From NCBI GenBank assembly GCA_963978895.1, contig OZ022238.1:43597269-43661268 (forward strand): DNA of 64,000 bases, read 5' to 3'. This stretch comes from Erpobdella octoculata. Its lineage: Eukaryota; Annelida; Clitellata; Hirudinida; Erpobdellidae. The position numbers and the translations under genes were made by a program. Of the stretch, positions 13,853 through 26,934 are shown piece by piece (positions within the stretch are counted from its first letter, which is position 1; each line of letters opens with the position of its first letter). The notes under the pieces are model-generated. The model had not been told where the DNA came from and ran no database searches. It saw only the letters and a list, made by a program, of their open reading frames with translations.

Positions 13853-14475
13853 GTTGTCTGAATAATTAATTACATAAATTAAAATTTAACTAGGTGTCGA
13901 AATATTATTTTTATTGTTATTTGTGTTAGTTATATATTCTAAAATTATTTTGAGAGTGTTATTATTCTGTGTATTTCTGTGCAAATTAACTTCGGATATT
14001 CAATTGAAAGCGTCGTTTATATACCGTTCGATAGTTACTTAATCACGTCATTAATTAAATTACTCTTTTGTAAAACAATAATAATGTTGATGACAGTAAT
14101 GAAAATAATAACAATAATAACCAGACAATTAATGCGAACCGGGACACTGAGTTATTATTGAAACTGATTTTAATTCTCTTCTTTTTTTTATTTCCGAGAG
14201 AATGGTAGTGTAGTAGTGCGTGTTACTCAATTTATTCTATCGGAAAACTACATCGTTAGGTAGTCAATAACACAAAATTCCGACCAGACATTTCAAAACG
14301 TCCACTCTAAACGATAAAACAATCTAATGTTGACCTGACGAATCTAAGTGTAAGTGCAGACTGACAGGGCAGACTATATAATGAAGCGTTTGAGTGAGAG
14401 TCGGCGTGAGTCGAGATTGTTACTCGCAACGTTTGTGGAGCAACTGAAGACGATGTTGCGTTGATTGAGTGTTTA
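13853..14475. other. AT-rich upstream flank of the hypothetical gene
   Basis: No gene recognised. An upstream ATG at 14382 opens a 27-codon frame ending just before 14461 in a different frame from the gene. It could be a small upstream ORF or chance. Confidence 0.35.
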
Positions 14476-15695
14476 ATGAATCCGAAACTTCACAACAAGA
14501 TAAAAAATCTCAAATCTGAGGTGAGACTGTCTTTTTGGTTTTGCGGATTTTCAAACCAAAACGAACATCTAGCTCGTAGAAAGCTTTTAAACTGTGGAGA
14601 CAATTCACAAACAGAAGCTCCCATTGGATTTCAAAAATGTCCACTCAGAACAAATAATCGTCTCGATCCTTTACGTAGCGAATGTTGCCCAGATCTCGAA
14701 ATGCTCTCGGAATGGGACTATAACAACGTTGATTTTAAGAGATGTTCAACATCTTCGGCGTCTCGCAAGATTCGTGGAAAAATTATCTCTCAAAGAGAAC
14801 CAACTGTCTTTGATCGTATTGTGATTCAGAAAAACTCACATTCTTCAAGGTGTTACAAAACATCTACATTCCGTCATTTCGAAAATTCAAGTGAACACAT
14901 GAAGTCATATAACCAGGATGTTACGTATCCCAACCTCCGCAAATTCAGGCATGTTAATGGGTTGTACAGAAACTGGGATTCCCTTATACCACCAGGAGAT
15001 AGCAAGCCTAACAAGAAGGTTGATTTCACTATTTGAGCTATGTTTTTAATTAAAGTTGTTGCAGCTTTTATAACTAGAAACTTTTTTTGAGTAATGTCGC
15101 CTTTAGTTGATCCTCCACACCGGTTTTTTTTATTAAGATTTAGAACACGCTTTTTTCTAGACAAGTTTTGCACAAAGGCGAAAATTGGTCAAACTTCATA
15201 CCTGATCATTAGTCCAATAAATGAACTTTTTTATTGCATTTGTACTACAAATTTTAATTGCCGGAGCTTTCGCTCTCGAATTGTTATTTAACTGGCGATG
15301 TTTATTTACAGGTCGTTTTGCTTTTACCTAAAATAACAAACATTCCAACTCATAAACGCTTAGCAGTCTCAGAGGAAACTTTGAATCGCCAAAAACCTTT
15401 TTCCAGTCCGAAACTTCCTCCGCTTGACTTGTCCTACGTACAACAGTCCTTGCCTAGTCTACTTCTCAGTCCTGAAGGTCTGAAAGAAGATCCCAGTAAA
15501 CGTTCACGATGCCAATCTGAAGAGAAGACTCTACCTGGAGAAAGAGAAGTCAAGATTCTGCCAAGGCGAACTTTCCCAAGCCTTTCGACGTCAGTTGACG
15601 AGAGGAAGCTGACTGTTGGTGATGGCAGTTCAAGGTTTAAGAGGAGAACATATAAAAAGATGGCAGATGGTTGTGAAAAAACACTAAAAAAGTAA
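14476..15695 (+). CDS. Hypothetical protein, two exons (308 aa)
   Basis: Exon 14476-15018 joins 15312-15695 through a GT-AG intron (donor AAG|GTTGAT, acceptor TTTACAG|GTCG) with phase 0 on both sides. The second exon stays open to TAA at 15693-15695. The predicted protein is basic, polar and serine/arginine-rich, with no transmembrane segment, signal peptide or recognised domain. The N-terminal part has several cysteines. The second exon has a proline/serine-rich stretch (PSLLLSPEGLKEDPSKRS) and a lysine-rich end (TYKKMADGCEKTLKK). I chose ATG 14476; the frame stays open upstream to a stop at 14407-14409 without another ATG, so a further 5' exon is possible. Two long open exons meeting in phase make this more than a chance ORF, but I cannot name a family. 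Confidence 0.55.
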
Positions 15696-15895
15696 TTCAA
15701 AGTTTTTCACTGATAATTCTGTGAGCACTATTTTAGCGAATGATATGTCATGTCATGAATGAATATCTTGATATAACAAGATATAGATGATCAAGGGTTA
15801 TTAAACGATTGCATTATGCGATAATAGGCAGATGTAGCCTCATGTGATATTAAATCTTTGCATAATATAATGTGTTAATGTAAATTTTCACATTA
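15696..15895. other. Short intergenic AT-rich segment
   Basis: Downstream flank of the hypothetical gene, ending in the TA (15894-15895) that abuts the pogo-like element. Nothing else seen. Confidence 0.4.
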
Positions 15896-16770
15896 GGGTA
15901 AACTGACCAATTACAGTCCACAGGGTTTTTGCAAGTAACGTAGGTTTTCAGCCCATAGGACCACACACGTTTATTTACATGAACATTGTGCAGTTTCAAA
16001 ATCTCTATCAAATACAAATTATGATTTTTCCTGCAAATATTTAAAATAAATTTTTGGATCCATTTTTTGAGGAAGCTCAATTTGTACCAATTAATGGCCA
16101 CGGAGTACCATTTATGGCCACCCGAAATTTGAGGTGCAGGATAAAACAAAATATCAGAACCAGTTTCATCCATATTCCAGTTTTGTTCTGGTTTTGTTTG
16201 TAGATGTTCCGAAGTAATCAGCTCTCCTAAAGCTTAAAAAAACTTTTGAACCTACTGCTTGTCCATGCACATATGCCGTACTGCAGCTGTTTCTTCCGGA
16301 TAGCGCAGAGTCATTTCCAAATTTCGTTTTTTCATAAGTCTCCATCACTTTATGCTTTTTTGCAAGTTTTCCAGCATACTCCAAAAACTGCTGCTTCCCA
16401 AAACCATGGCCAGTATATGGTCAAATAAGTGGCTATTAATTGGTCTTTTTGTATGGTCTACTATTTCAAATTTCTAAGTTATTTTAAGTAGAAAATTTGA
16501 TAAAAGAACTGACAAAAGTAAATGAGAACAAGTTATAGTATCACCTTTCATCTGGATTTATTTTGTAAAACGTCCAGATAATTCACTGGCTCAGTTGAAA
16601 AAAGAATTTCAACTAAAGTTTTCGAACTTTTAAGACCGAAAAGTTGCAAACTTTTGAGCTTCTCTATAGCGTTAAATTAAGCCGGGAGCCTGGATAAGTA
16701 ACACTAGACTTCAAAATTACTGAAAACTGGCCAGTAATTGGTCAAAAGCCAGCATTTGGTCAGTTTACCC
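15896..16770 (-). mobile_element. Pogo/Tigger-like DNA transposon relic with TIRs and TA duplication
   Basis: The element is bounded by perfect 15-bp inverted repeats, GGGTAAACTGACCAA at 15896-15910 and its complement at 16756-16770. TA lies immediately outside both ends (15894-15895 and 16771-16772), as expected for the Tc1/mariner-pogo superfamily. The interior carries a broken transposase on the minus strand. At 875 bp it is far shorter than an autonomous element of this group, so much has been lost. Confidence 0.8.
15900..16440 (-). pseudogene. Decayed pogo-like (DDE_1) transposase
   Basis: Minus-strand reading shows GHGFGKQQFLEYAGKLAKKH, then after a frameshift LMKKRNLEMTLRYPEETAAV, then in-frame stops, then ALGELITSEHLQTKPEQNWN followed by MDETG. 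The order of a helix-turn-helix region, a WLxxFLxRHPxLxxRxPE-like motif and WNMDETG is that of pogo/jerky/CENP-B-type transposases, where the D of DETG is the first catalytic Asp. The later catalytic Asp/Glu region is missing. At least one frameshift and two stops interrupt it. Confidence 0.7.
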
Positions 16771-18041
16771 TATAGAATCTTAAATTTTATATAATGTGAT
16801 ATTAAATGTTTGCATAAGGCTATCTGATATTCAAAAGATGCATCACTTATTACTCAGTGATTTTACTATGCAACATAAATAATGTAAATTTTAAGTCAAG
16901 TCAATCAGTGACTATTTTAAAAAATATAATTGCAGTGATAAATATCAACGTGAGACCAAACTGCCGGCAAACTTAACACTTCCGACTATCAATTCATCGT
17001 TAACAATAAGGACGTTAAAGAATCGTTATTAAGGACAATTATTGAAGGACTCATCAGTCAGTCAACCCATTCGTTACTCTACTGTTGCCATAGAAATGCC
17101 AACGACGACAAAGCGCGAGTATCTGTATACACAGATACTTTGAAAAAGTATTTTTGTGAATGAATCTTTTTTTTTGTCGCAATTTCGTAATAACTAATTT
17201 TACGAAAATTTACCGAAGTCGTTAGAAGTTTCTTAGAGAGATATTTCCTTGCTGTCCGTATCATCGTTATCATCACCGTCGTTGTCATTGTCACCGACTT
17301 GATAACTATCAACAACATCAGCATCATCATCAGCACCACTACTACATCATTATCCATAAGTCCACCAGCGGTCATAAAATGGAGTTATTTTTCAACCATC
17401 GTTCAGCTTTTGAAATTTGAAGCAGCCTAAACTATAAGCATTTCTTACCTTACTTGAATCATTTAAAAAGCACTTTTAGTGTTTGTGTAAATGTGGTCCG
17501 TATAAGTTCAGATTTATTTTTTATAATTTTAGAGTGAAACATAAAATTAATAAAGGGTTTCAAAGACAAGCATATATAGCTCTTCTTATCAGCCAGAGTT
17601 AAGTTTCTCAAGACTTCTTCATTAACTTGCTTACTAACATTTTTTCGAGTCGTTTATCATACAGGAATATTATCTCATTGATTTCGTTAAGTGGTTGTGT
17701 TATCTACAAATATCGTTATCATGACTGCAGCATGACCTTCGAAAGCTTGTTCGTTGCATGGACATCATAAACTAATAAATGAATAGATAATCATCACTTC
17801 ATTTATAATTATTAATGGTTTTGTTTTTTTATTCAGTTTAAAAATTATTTAGTACAATATTTAGGATGTCGTGGAAGAATGGATAACCAGAAGAGATTTA
17901 CAAACTTAGTTACACGAGATGACAATAATGTTAAGAATACATACAAATATATCTTCAGACAATCAGTCGTAATTAACCATTGGCAAATTGATTCTTCCTA
18001 TATGGTGTTTATTATCCTTTCTCTCTTCTCTTGCTCTCTCT

Positions 18042-18043
<2 letters not shown>

Positions 18044-18112
<69 letters not shown>
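18044..18112. repeat. (TA)n microsatellite
   Basis: About 69 bp of pure TA. Confidence 0.95.
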
Positions 18113-18115
<3 letters not shown>

Positions 18116-18360
18116 CCTTAGCATATTTATGTATATTAATATAGAGACGTGTGCTCCAATTTATGTATTGAATGACATTGAAGAAAAAATAGACTGTCAG
18201 GTATGAAATCATTCTGCCACGGATCTATTGAGAGTCGAAAGGTCGTTGATGTACCTGAGCCAATGAAACTCCTCTGAATTGAGTGTTACACACACAAATT
18301 CATACAAACATACAAACAAACAAATAAACAAACAAACAAACGTGCATGCATGCATGCATG

Positions 18361-18776
18361 TACGTAAATACATACATACATAGATACATACATACATACA
18401 TACATACATACATACATACATACATACATACATACATACATACATACATACATACATACATACATACATACATACATACATACATACATACATACATACA
18501 TACATACATACATACATACATACATACATACATACATACATACATACATACATACATACATACATACATACATACATACATACATACATACATACATACA
18601 TACATACATACATACATACATACATACATACATACATACATACATACATACATACATACATACATACATACATACATACATACATACATACATACATACA
18701 TACATACACACACACACATACATACATACATACATACAGACATACATACACACACACATACATACATGCATACATA
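18361..18776. repeat. (TACA)n microsatellite
   Basis: About 400 bp of TACA tetranucleotide with small CACA and TAGA interruptions near the ends. This is the same motif class that hosts the retrotransposon array at 49-60 kb, but here it is uninterrupted by an insertion. The long MYVC/THIY reading frames are by-products. Confidence 0.97.
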
Positions 18777-19271
18777 TATAGATATTCACAGAAGCTCTCT
18801 CAAATCTGCTATCCGTGTGCAACATTTGTTTCCATATTTCCAGCAGCAGTACATCAGGGAACTAGCTTTAAATTCCTGGCAGGAAGCGTGCCATGAAAAT
18901 TTCATATTGTTTATCTCCTGTCATCGTCTTAATAACGATCAATCTGAATGGGGGAGTGACAGAGTGGCGAGACGGAAGGAGTGGGAGATGGAAAAAAGGA
19001 TGTAATGAAAATTAATTCTATCGAGCGTGCAATAAGACAGTCAATCTAATATCAGATGTAGACCAATGTAGAGTCAAGGTTCTTGCAGAAGTTAATCGCT
19101 TGATAAGCTTTGACTGTGAGACACATGCTGTATATATCTCATCCAGACGATCGTATGACTTTCGCTTCTAAAAATGCTAACAAGACAACTCAGACATATA
19201 CATTGAGCAGGCGACTACGTACGCATTACAATCAATTATTCATTACGACGAGCAATTTATTCATTCATGTC

Positions 19272-19277
19272 TTTATT
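19272..19277 (-). terminator. Candidate poly(A) signal of the BAR-domain gene
   Basis: AATAAA on the minus strand, about 205 bp beyond the stop codon of the BAR gene. A plausible cleavage signal but not unique in this AT-rich sequence. Confidence 0.3.
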
Positions 19278-19482
19278 CGATTTATAAACCCAAAAATTCT
19301 TCTTATGCATCCAAGAAATTATTGATTTTTTCTTAATGATAAAATTAATAAATGCAAAAATAAATAATAATTCAGAAATGAAAAGTGTGGTTTAACGCGT
19401 AAAAATTTAGAAGAAAAAATGATGGTTCGAATGTTCAATATTTAATCTGCTAATAAATGAATGTAAATAGTTAATTTTATCG

Positions 19483-22400
19483 TCAATCGGCGTCTTTCGC
19501 AATTTCGGCGCACTCTCTGAAGTAGGCTGCCTGTGCAGCTTGGAAGGCTTTCATGTAGCCGACGTGGTCCGCCTGTCAGTTGAAAAGAATTTCTAATAAA
19601 TTATAATCAGTATACAACAAATGGGTGTACGTTAAAGTCAGTTGGCCGGTGACGTGTCAAAATAACCTCGAAAAAATAATGAACTCTAAAAATGTCTTAA
19701 AAAATAAATATATTACTATTAAATAAATAACTATTACACACACATATATTCATAGCATAAACTTAACTTAATATTTAACAAGCAAGGTTACTCGGCTTGC
19801 CCGGGGTTTTTAGAAGATTTTTTCTCGTTTTCTTTTTCTCGATTTTTTTCTCTCTCTTTTGTTTTTTATCTCCCTCTCCATATCTTCCTGCCTCTCCTTT
19901 TCCTTCTCTATCTCCCTTCTTTCTCCTTTTACCTTTTTCTCCCTTTCCCTCTTTTTCCATCTGCTTTTCCCTCTCCCTCTATTTCTCACTCTTATTTCCT
20001 TCATTTCCCCTTCCATTTTCTTCACCCTCCGCTTTTTTCTTCTCTTCCGTTAATTTTTCTGGGACAGGGAGGATGGTGGTTGGCCGGCCTGTCCCGGGCG
20101 GCTGCAACACACGCTACGTCCTTGGGTAAACGTTTGTTTAATTGTGACAATGTCTTCTGTTCTATTTCAGTTAAAAATTAACAATGTCTTATCCATCTAG
20201 TAAGCGTGCACTGAGTTAGCATAGGCCCTATAGCGTCCAGACGCAATAAGCAGTTGTTGTTCTTGATGTTACTATCTAGAATTCCATGGTTTACTTCTGT
20301 TTGCCGTTATCTGTTTTTCTAAAGGTGCGTACACACTGACCGGTTTTTTGATCCAGCTCCTCTTTGCCGAAATTGATGCATAGATTATGATAATTTATTT
20401 GGTGCCAGAGCCAAAGCTAAACGTAAACGGCAATCTAATGAAACATCATCGGTAATGAAACTAAAAACAGTGATGTGTTAACGTCAGACAAAAGGTCAGG
20501 CAGCATTACAGGCTGGCTATGCCCTGAATTAACAAGTGAAAGTTAAAAAATACTTTTTTTATAAACCACGCTCTTAAGAATAATGGGGAAATGGTAGTCG
20601 TAGGTAATCTTTCTAAAAAAAAAAACTAAAACTTCCTCTATATTTACTTTTCCAAAATATTTTTGTTGGAAAATTCTTAGGGGGACCAATGGTTACAATT
20701 TTTCCCTTCCCCATTTTTTTCTAAGTTTTCTTTTATATTAATTAAAAATGTTTTTGGAAAAAACATCGGAAAGTCAATTGCCTTTCTGTCCTTCCATTAA
20801 TTTTTACAAGCTTTTTTCGAAAACTTCTTCCTCAATTATTTTTTCAAAAACCTTTCTGCCCCCACTGATTTTTCCAATTTTAAAAAAAAACTTAATAATC
20901 ATTTTTCCTTTAAACGATTCTGTGAATATCGTTCGAGGCCCCCTGCCCTTCCAAATGACGCCCTAGGAATTGTGTATTTTCTTTATTTCGAAAATTTTCT
21001 TAAGCTTTTTCCATATTTATTTTTCTAAAAATTATTTTTTGAAGATATTTGGGGCTACCCCCTTCTCCTTTTCCTAATGACGCTCTTGGATTTATATATT
21101 GGCTTCATTCTAATAATTCTCTAAAATTTCTTTAATTTCTATTTCTAAAAAAAATAAAAAACCTTTTGGGCTTTTCCCCTGCCCTCTCCTAAATGTCACC
21201 TTAAGATTCGTGTATTGTCTTAAAGAATACACTTATATGAAAAATTTGAAATTAAAAAATTAAAAGGAAATGATAGAAAAATCGATTACGATATTTGCAA
21301 AATCCTTGGGGCCATCCTGCGACCCCACCCAAATAATGATCCTGGATTCATGTATTGTCTTTAAAAGTACGTTTATGTGCAGATTTCGAAGTCAACAGAT
21401 CAATGGGAAGTGATCGAAAAATCGGTTACTAGTTTTTCTTACAAACAAACAAACATCAGGTGAAGCTAATAGAAGAGTGCTAAAAAATGTACAAGCCCAT
21501 GCGTTTTTAACAAAAAGTAATTTGAACTCGATCATATGGCTAGAAGTAGATGGATTTTTTCAGAACCATGTGTCATGGGTCATTGTGTAAAGGTTCTGGA
21601 AATTTTAAACAAAACATCAACAAGAGTGATAACCATCTAGTTGAGGGGCAAAAAAAAGTTGTATGCATGAAGAGAAACAATTTTTTTAAAATTCAGATCA
21701 GAAATGAAACTTTTCAAAAATTTCTTCATTAACAAGTTATTTTACTATAATAAATTATTACAAGTGTCTATGGTTATGAGACCTTCGCTCAATGCCTAAT
21801 ATTCTCAGTATGATTTGCTTTAAAGAAAATTCAAACAGCTTGTTGTTTTAATTCTAACTAAACAAAGTAAAAAACCTGGCGGGTTGTAAGAGCTTCCAGC
21901 AAGCCTTGAGTCAATTCAACCTGCTTGTCAAACTCATCCTGTGCAACCTTCAATTCTTCCTCGACCTAAACCGCAATGATTTGACAGGAAAGCATAGAAT
22001 AATAAGTAATATAATAGTTTTTATTATTTCGTAAGTAGGTACAACTTGAAATCATAACAAAATGTACGCAATAAACAATCATAAAATAAACCTTCGCTAG
22101 AATGCTTGGATCCTGTGAAATAAATAACCGCGAATGAATAGGAAGATTATTATTGATAAAAAAGACATTTAATAAACATCATAAGCTGAAAATGGAGGAA
22201 CAGATAATCTTGACATTCTGTATCCTGACCTGACATTAACGCACAAAAATACTGCGGCTTTACATGACTGTGAGTGTACTGGTTATTTTGTTCACTGCAA
22301 CTACTATTGTTGTAAGTAAAGCCAATACTCAACCAATGTTTTTGACGTTATTTGCATTTTTTAAACAAATAAAAATAAATTAATTAAATAATTAAGGAAA

Positions 22401-24824
22401 AATATAAATCTTATATTGAGCGCTATGTGTGATGTTTGTCTTAAATAAAAATACTAATCAAGCAATTTTAATATTTAATATGGATGTAAATAAATAATCG
22501 CATTTGCTATGTATTGTTCATCTTAATTGCAAACTTCAGCATAAATAATTCTAACAATAAATTCTTAAAAATTACGAAATTGGCACAAAATTATCTAACA
22601 GGTTCTTTTCCAGGCGTTGTGACTTTTTTATATTTTCCTTTGGCGACATCCAAATCGAGACGTTTCGTTTCCAGTGTCTTGCGCTCTTTCTGTTAACACA
22701 AAAATTAAATGAAATTTAAAACATCGGCTATTTCAATTCATCAAAACACTTATTTTTAAAATTATCATGTATTGACGTCAGCCTAGCCCATCACTTACTC
22801 AACCCAGCCTAACCCACCTAAAAAGTTAAAGTTCTGACCCAACCCAACCCACTAAAAATTTAATTAAATAAATTGAAATTTTAATTCAACCCAACCCACG
22901 TATGTTTCGAATAAATTAGACCTAACCCATGCCATGAGTCAAAGCAAACCTATGCCCACCTCTGGACTAGCAGTCACACTCTTAGTCACATTTTCATCAG
23001 TGTTAAAATAAAACATTAACATTAAAAATGTATTTTATTAAATAAAAAAAACATTAAAAAATGTATTTTATTAAATAAATATGAAATATATAAAAAAGAA
23101 TAAATAAATAGCCTGACGGTGAATGCAGCCATATCTTCATCTAAAAAGCTCTTGAATGGAGTTACAAATTCTTCGACAACTTTTAGTGAGAATGTTCTCC
23201 ATGCTTCAGCCAATTTAAGGCCTGCTTCTCCACATTTATTCAACGTCACTCCTTTTATAAAAAATACCCACAAAATAAAAACATACTAATTGAATTATTA
23301 AAACAGATGAAAAATAAACTAAAAGACAAATATGAACTTAAATATATTAACTTTAAAAAAATCTTACCAAACGGAGTGGTTGATCCGAGATCGACCGACG
23401 CATCAATAAGTCCTTGAGCAAAAGTGTCCTGCTCTGCTTGACGTCCTGGCTTGTAAGCTTGTAATTTCTCGGAAAGAAAATCCTCCAATCTTGCAGCTGA
23501 ATTAAAAAAAATAATAATCATAACGCTGACACGTTCTTCGGAGAAATTTGGATTGAATCAAGAACTGTTTCAGCTTTTCGCTACTTAAGAAATCTTGAAA
23601 TTGACGAGGTCTAATGCTTGATTTCTTAATTTGGCGTATAGACTGTTCCAAACAGCGGGAACGCAATAGAAAATCCATGCCTGTCGATAGTCGCAGTCCT
23701 TGAAGGCAGAACACGCAGATCTTCAGCCACTGCCGATCGTAGGTGAGACCGATCAGTAAGTTTTGTGTGATTAACATCAGAATCCAAACATTAATAAAAC
23801 TATCAAGTTTTCCAGCTTGTCAGGACTAGCTCAGCTTCTTAAAAAAATTATTTACCATGTTTTCGACAGTTGAGGTGGGACGCACATCACATCACATCAC
23901 TGCCCACGGTCGTCAAGAAATAAGTACTTATTTTTTGACATAATCGGAAGACGTGAAAAACGTCTTACAGGATTTGAGATTTAAATTCAAAAAGGAGACT
24001 AATCAGAGATTTCAATATAAATGAATTGGAGTTGTTTTTATAGTGAGCTTGTTATCGCGAGCCAATATGCAAATCAGAAAGCTTCTTGCGACAATCCCAG
24101 AAGAAGAACCTCTAGAAAAAGAATTCACATACATGACTGGATTAAACTGTGTGCTATTGTTGTCATGGATATTTTTAGTGTATGCTGGTTGTTAATATTT
24201 GAGCATTTCATTAGCCTTCAAACGGACTAAGCTAGTTATGAATTTAATAGTAAATTAAGTTGTCTATCTAATTGGCTGTTATTTAAACAAAACAAAAACA
24301 GTAAGAATTTCAAATGACATTGAAATACTGATTTTCACTTTACACCATAATCTTACTAAAAAAAATACTTGTAAAAATTTTCTGAGATTGACATCAAAAC
24401 CTTGATTTGGTTGAAGGTAGGCCTGGGTGTTTCGAATAATTTTTTCAATCCACGTTTTTGTCTTATCAGCTTTTTCCACGAGGGTCACCAAGTTGGGATC
24501 AAACTCTGTTTTCTCAGTGGAACCCAATTTTTCCTCTGTAAACTGGATGTTATTTTAATTTTACAAAACAAAACTAAATCTACTTAATTTGGTGTATATA
24601 TATAAAACCGATTCACAATCAAAAATGAAACATTACAATAAGTTTTTTATACAATTTTAGAATACTATCTCTCAGGAATATTCTATTCAAAATTATAAAC
24701 CTCATGTAAATACATTTTTTTTTAGAAAACAAATTGATTATATTTTGCCACAATATTGAATGTCAACCTGTTTTGCTCTGTTGAACAAAGTTTCTGCACC
24801 ACTCGCCAGTTTCTTAAAATCCAT
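19483..24824 (-). CDS. Endophilin-B-like N-BAR domain protein lacking SH3 (250 aa, eight exons)
   Basis: Exons in coding order: 24768-24824, 24401-24542, 23368-23496, 23118-23251, 22600-22689, 22092-22112, 21876-21965, 19483-19572. Their lengths sum to 753 nt and every junction is in phase with GT-AG introns. The protein starts MDFKKLASGAETLFNRAKQ, then FTEEKLGSTEKTEFD and WIEKIIRNTQAYLQPNQ, closely following the amphipathic start and first helix of endophilin B (SH3GLB). KERKTLETKRLDLDVAKGKY and EEELKVAQDEFDKQVELTQG match later BAR helices. BAR domains dimerise into a crescent that binds and bends membranes; endophilin B acts at mitochondria, Golgi and autophagosomes. The last exon ends IAKDAD and TGA right after the BAR region, where relatives continue into a linker and SH3 domain. 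The protein would sense or bend membranes but not recruit proline-rich partners. Exon 6 is only 21 nt. An alternative 3' exon set outside the window cannot be excluded. Confidence 0.88.
19776..20075 (-). mobile_element. Helitron-like repeat, degenerate family 1 copy (E)
   Basis: Located in the last intron of the BAR gene. In minus orientation it ends with AAAAACCCCGGGCAAGCCG and AGTAACCTTGCTTG, a mutated form of the hairpin/CTAG end of copies A-C. In place of the 18-bp minisatellite it has a CT-rich (plus strand) low-complexity tract. Boundaries on the far side are uncertain. Confidence 0.45.
20640..21440 (+). repeat. Degenerate ~115-140-bp tandem repeat
   Basis: At least four diverged units recur near 20937, 21050, 21165 and 21306. 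Each has a GGGC..CCCCT..CCT core, then AAATGACGC or similar, then a TGTATTGTCTTTA-like segment. It lies within the last BAR-gene intron. Spacing varies, so it is old. Confidence 0.5.
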
Positions 24825-25079
24825 GATCTTACAACTTTGAATTATTATTATTATTATTATTATTATTTAGATTAATAAGTAAAAATTAATTTGGAATTTG
24901 TTATATTATTTTTTATATAAAAACATTTATTTTTCATTCGGCAATAATTCAGGCCCACTTACCTTCTTTATCACAGCAACAACTCCTAACGCTCAAATAG
25001 CAAATGTCACATATGATGATTGAAATATCTTTGTACTACGTGTAACATCTGCCTACTGGACTAAGCGTACACCTACGAA

Positions 25080-25165
25080 TTGTACCAGCTGTACACATTG
25101 TACAAGCTGTAAACATTGTACAAGTTGTACACATTGTACAACCTGTACACATTCTACAAGCTGTG
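25080..25165. repeat. Short tandem of TGTACA-containing units
   Basis: About four to five units of roughly 20 bp, each with TTGTACA and AGCTGTACACA or similar. TGTACA is itself palindromic, so the tract is rich in small dyads. Confidence 0.7.
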
Positions 25166-26638
25166 CACTGTACACGTAGCTATTGGCTACTTAGCTGTTT
25201 CTTATTTCATGCCAGCAAGGCGTTTTTAACGAAGTTTTAAATTTAGCAGCGTCTCCCGACTGAGTTAGTCATCAAACAGATGTTCAAAACGTTATCGACT
25301 ATTGGTTTATAGCCCAGGATACTCGACTCGCTTGCTGTTAGTTAACGTCATGAGACTGTGGTGTCGATCTTTTGCAGGTAAAATGAAAAATTTTTCTGCA
25401 GTTAATATTTGAATTTATATATATATATATATTTTTTTTGTAAATCCGACTAAGATGGATTTGCGAGAAAGGTTTTAATCCACTCGGAGAGAATTCATCC
25501 TCCGTGGTTGCGTGAGGAAAAGTTATAATTAGGCTTAGAGGGGCAGTCTCGTATGAGCTGAAACACTCGACAAGATTTGAATATGAAATAAAATTTTATG
25601 TAATGTAATAAAATTTAATTTAAACAAAAAACAACTCACAAATAAAAACAATGAAATAAAATACAGTCTGCACGACGACGTCACCATGAGAAATAAAAAA
25701 AAAGAAGAGAGAACTTCAATTAAATAGAAAATTAATTTTTAAAACAACTTTTTTTAAATTCTGTTTTTTCATTTTACACCGAATTGTCATTTCCGAAGAG
25801 AAGTTTCGTTTCATTCTTGTAAACAAGCGATATACAAAACTTGAGGTAATCGTCGAAAACAACAGCACAGGAAAGCGTTGACAACAACATCAACATCATA
25901 CGAAACATCAACAACATCAACAACAACAACACAAACGATAAAATAGCTGGAATGAAATGGGAAAAATCACTTGGAAATGCAGGTTGGAAAACGAGGAGAA
26001 AAAATCAACTTGAATGAAAGTTCTGTCGTGCTCCGCTTCAAGATTTTTTTATCGAATTAACTTTTACTCATGATATTTGAAAGAACAGTTCACGTCTCTG
26101 CCCTACAAGGGCACATTCCATTAGTTCTTCATTCACACACACAAACACACACACATACACACGCACGCACGCACACAGAAGCACAACAGATGCGATAGTA
26201 ACTCAACGTAACAATATCAACTCGGTTACTATAACGACGAACCGTGAAGACACGTGATCAGGAACAAAGAAACGAATATGTGAAAGATAACCGCTGTCCT
26301 CGTATATTCAAATAAGTAAGTTCCGCCATTTTGTTTCACTTTTGCATTCGAGAAAGCGAGTGAAGGTGGGTAGAAATTGGGTGAGGCGAAAAAAAAGAAG
26401 ATGGTGAAGATGGAGAGGATGGAGAGGATGGAGAAGAGGTGGTCTTTGATATCAACGCACGCGGTAAAATTATTGCCTTAATTTTGTATTGCTGTTGAAA
26501 AAAAATGTAATCTAATTGAACAAACAAGCCCAAACGGATCGCAAAATATTTACAACGACAAATAAAAACTGGAGAATCTAAAAGATTTCATTATTGCTTC
26601 TTGATACACAATGAAAACAAATCTCAAAATTCAAAAAG

Positions 26639-26762
<124 letters not shown>

Positions 26763-26934
26763 AGCACAAAAATTATTTCAAAAATTAAAAAAGAAACACC
26801 AAAATAATTTACAATAAAAAAACGAAAAAATTCGTTTACACAACAATGAAAGAGGTAAAAAGGTGGAATTGCTTGAGAAACAACTGTTGGTCACATCAAG
26901 AAAAAAATGGTTGAACTTCCAGCTAACAAATCAA

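Larger units (their letters stand above)
16773..19255. other. Intergenic DNA between transposon relic and BAR gene
   Basis: No exon recognised on either strand; in particular no SH3-type sequence for the neighbouring BAR gene was seen. It holds a (TA)n tract at 18044-18112 and a long (TACA)n tract at 18361-18776. The remaining sequence is AT-rich with short unrecognised frames. Confidence 0.5.

Noticed and set aside
18209..19005. Long MYVC / THIY frames on both strands over TACA repeats (also 36.8-37.6 and 48.8-49.6 kb)
   Set aside because: A 4-bp repeat without stops is open in several frames; not proteins.
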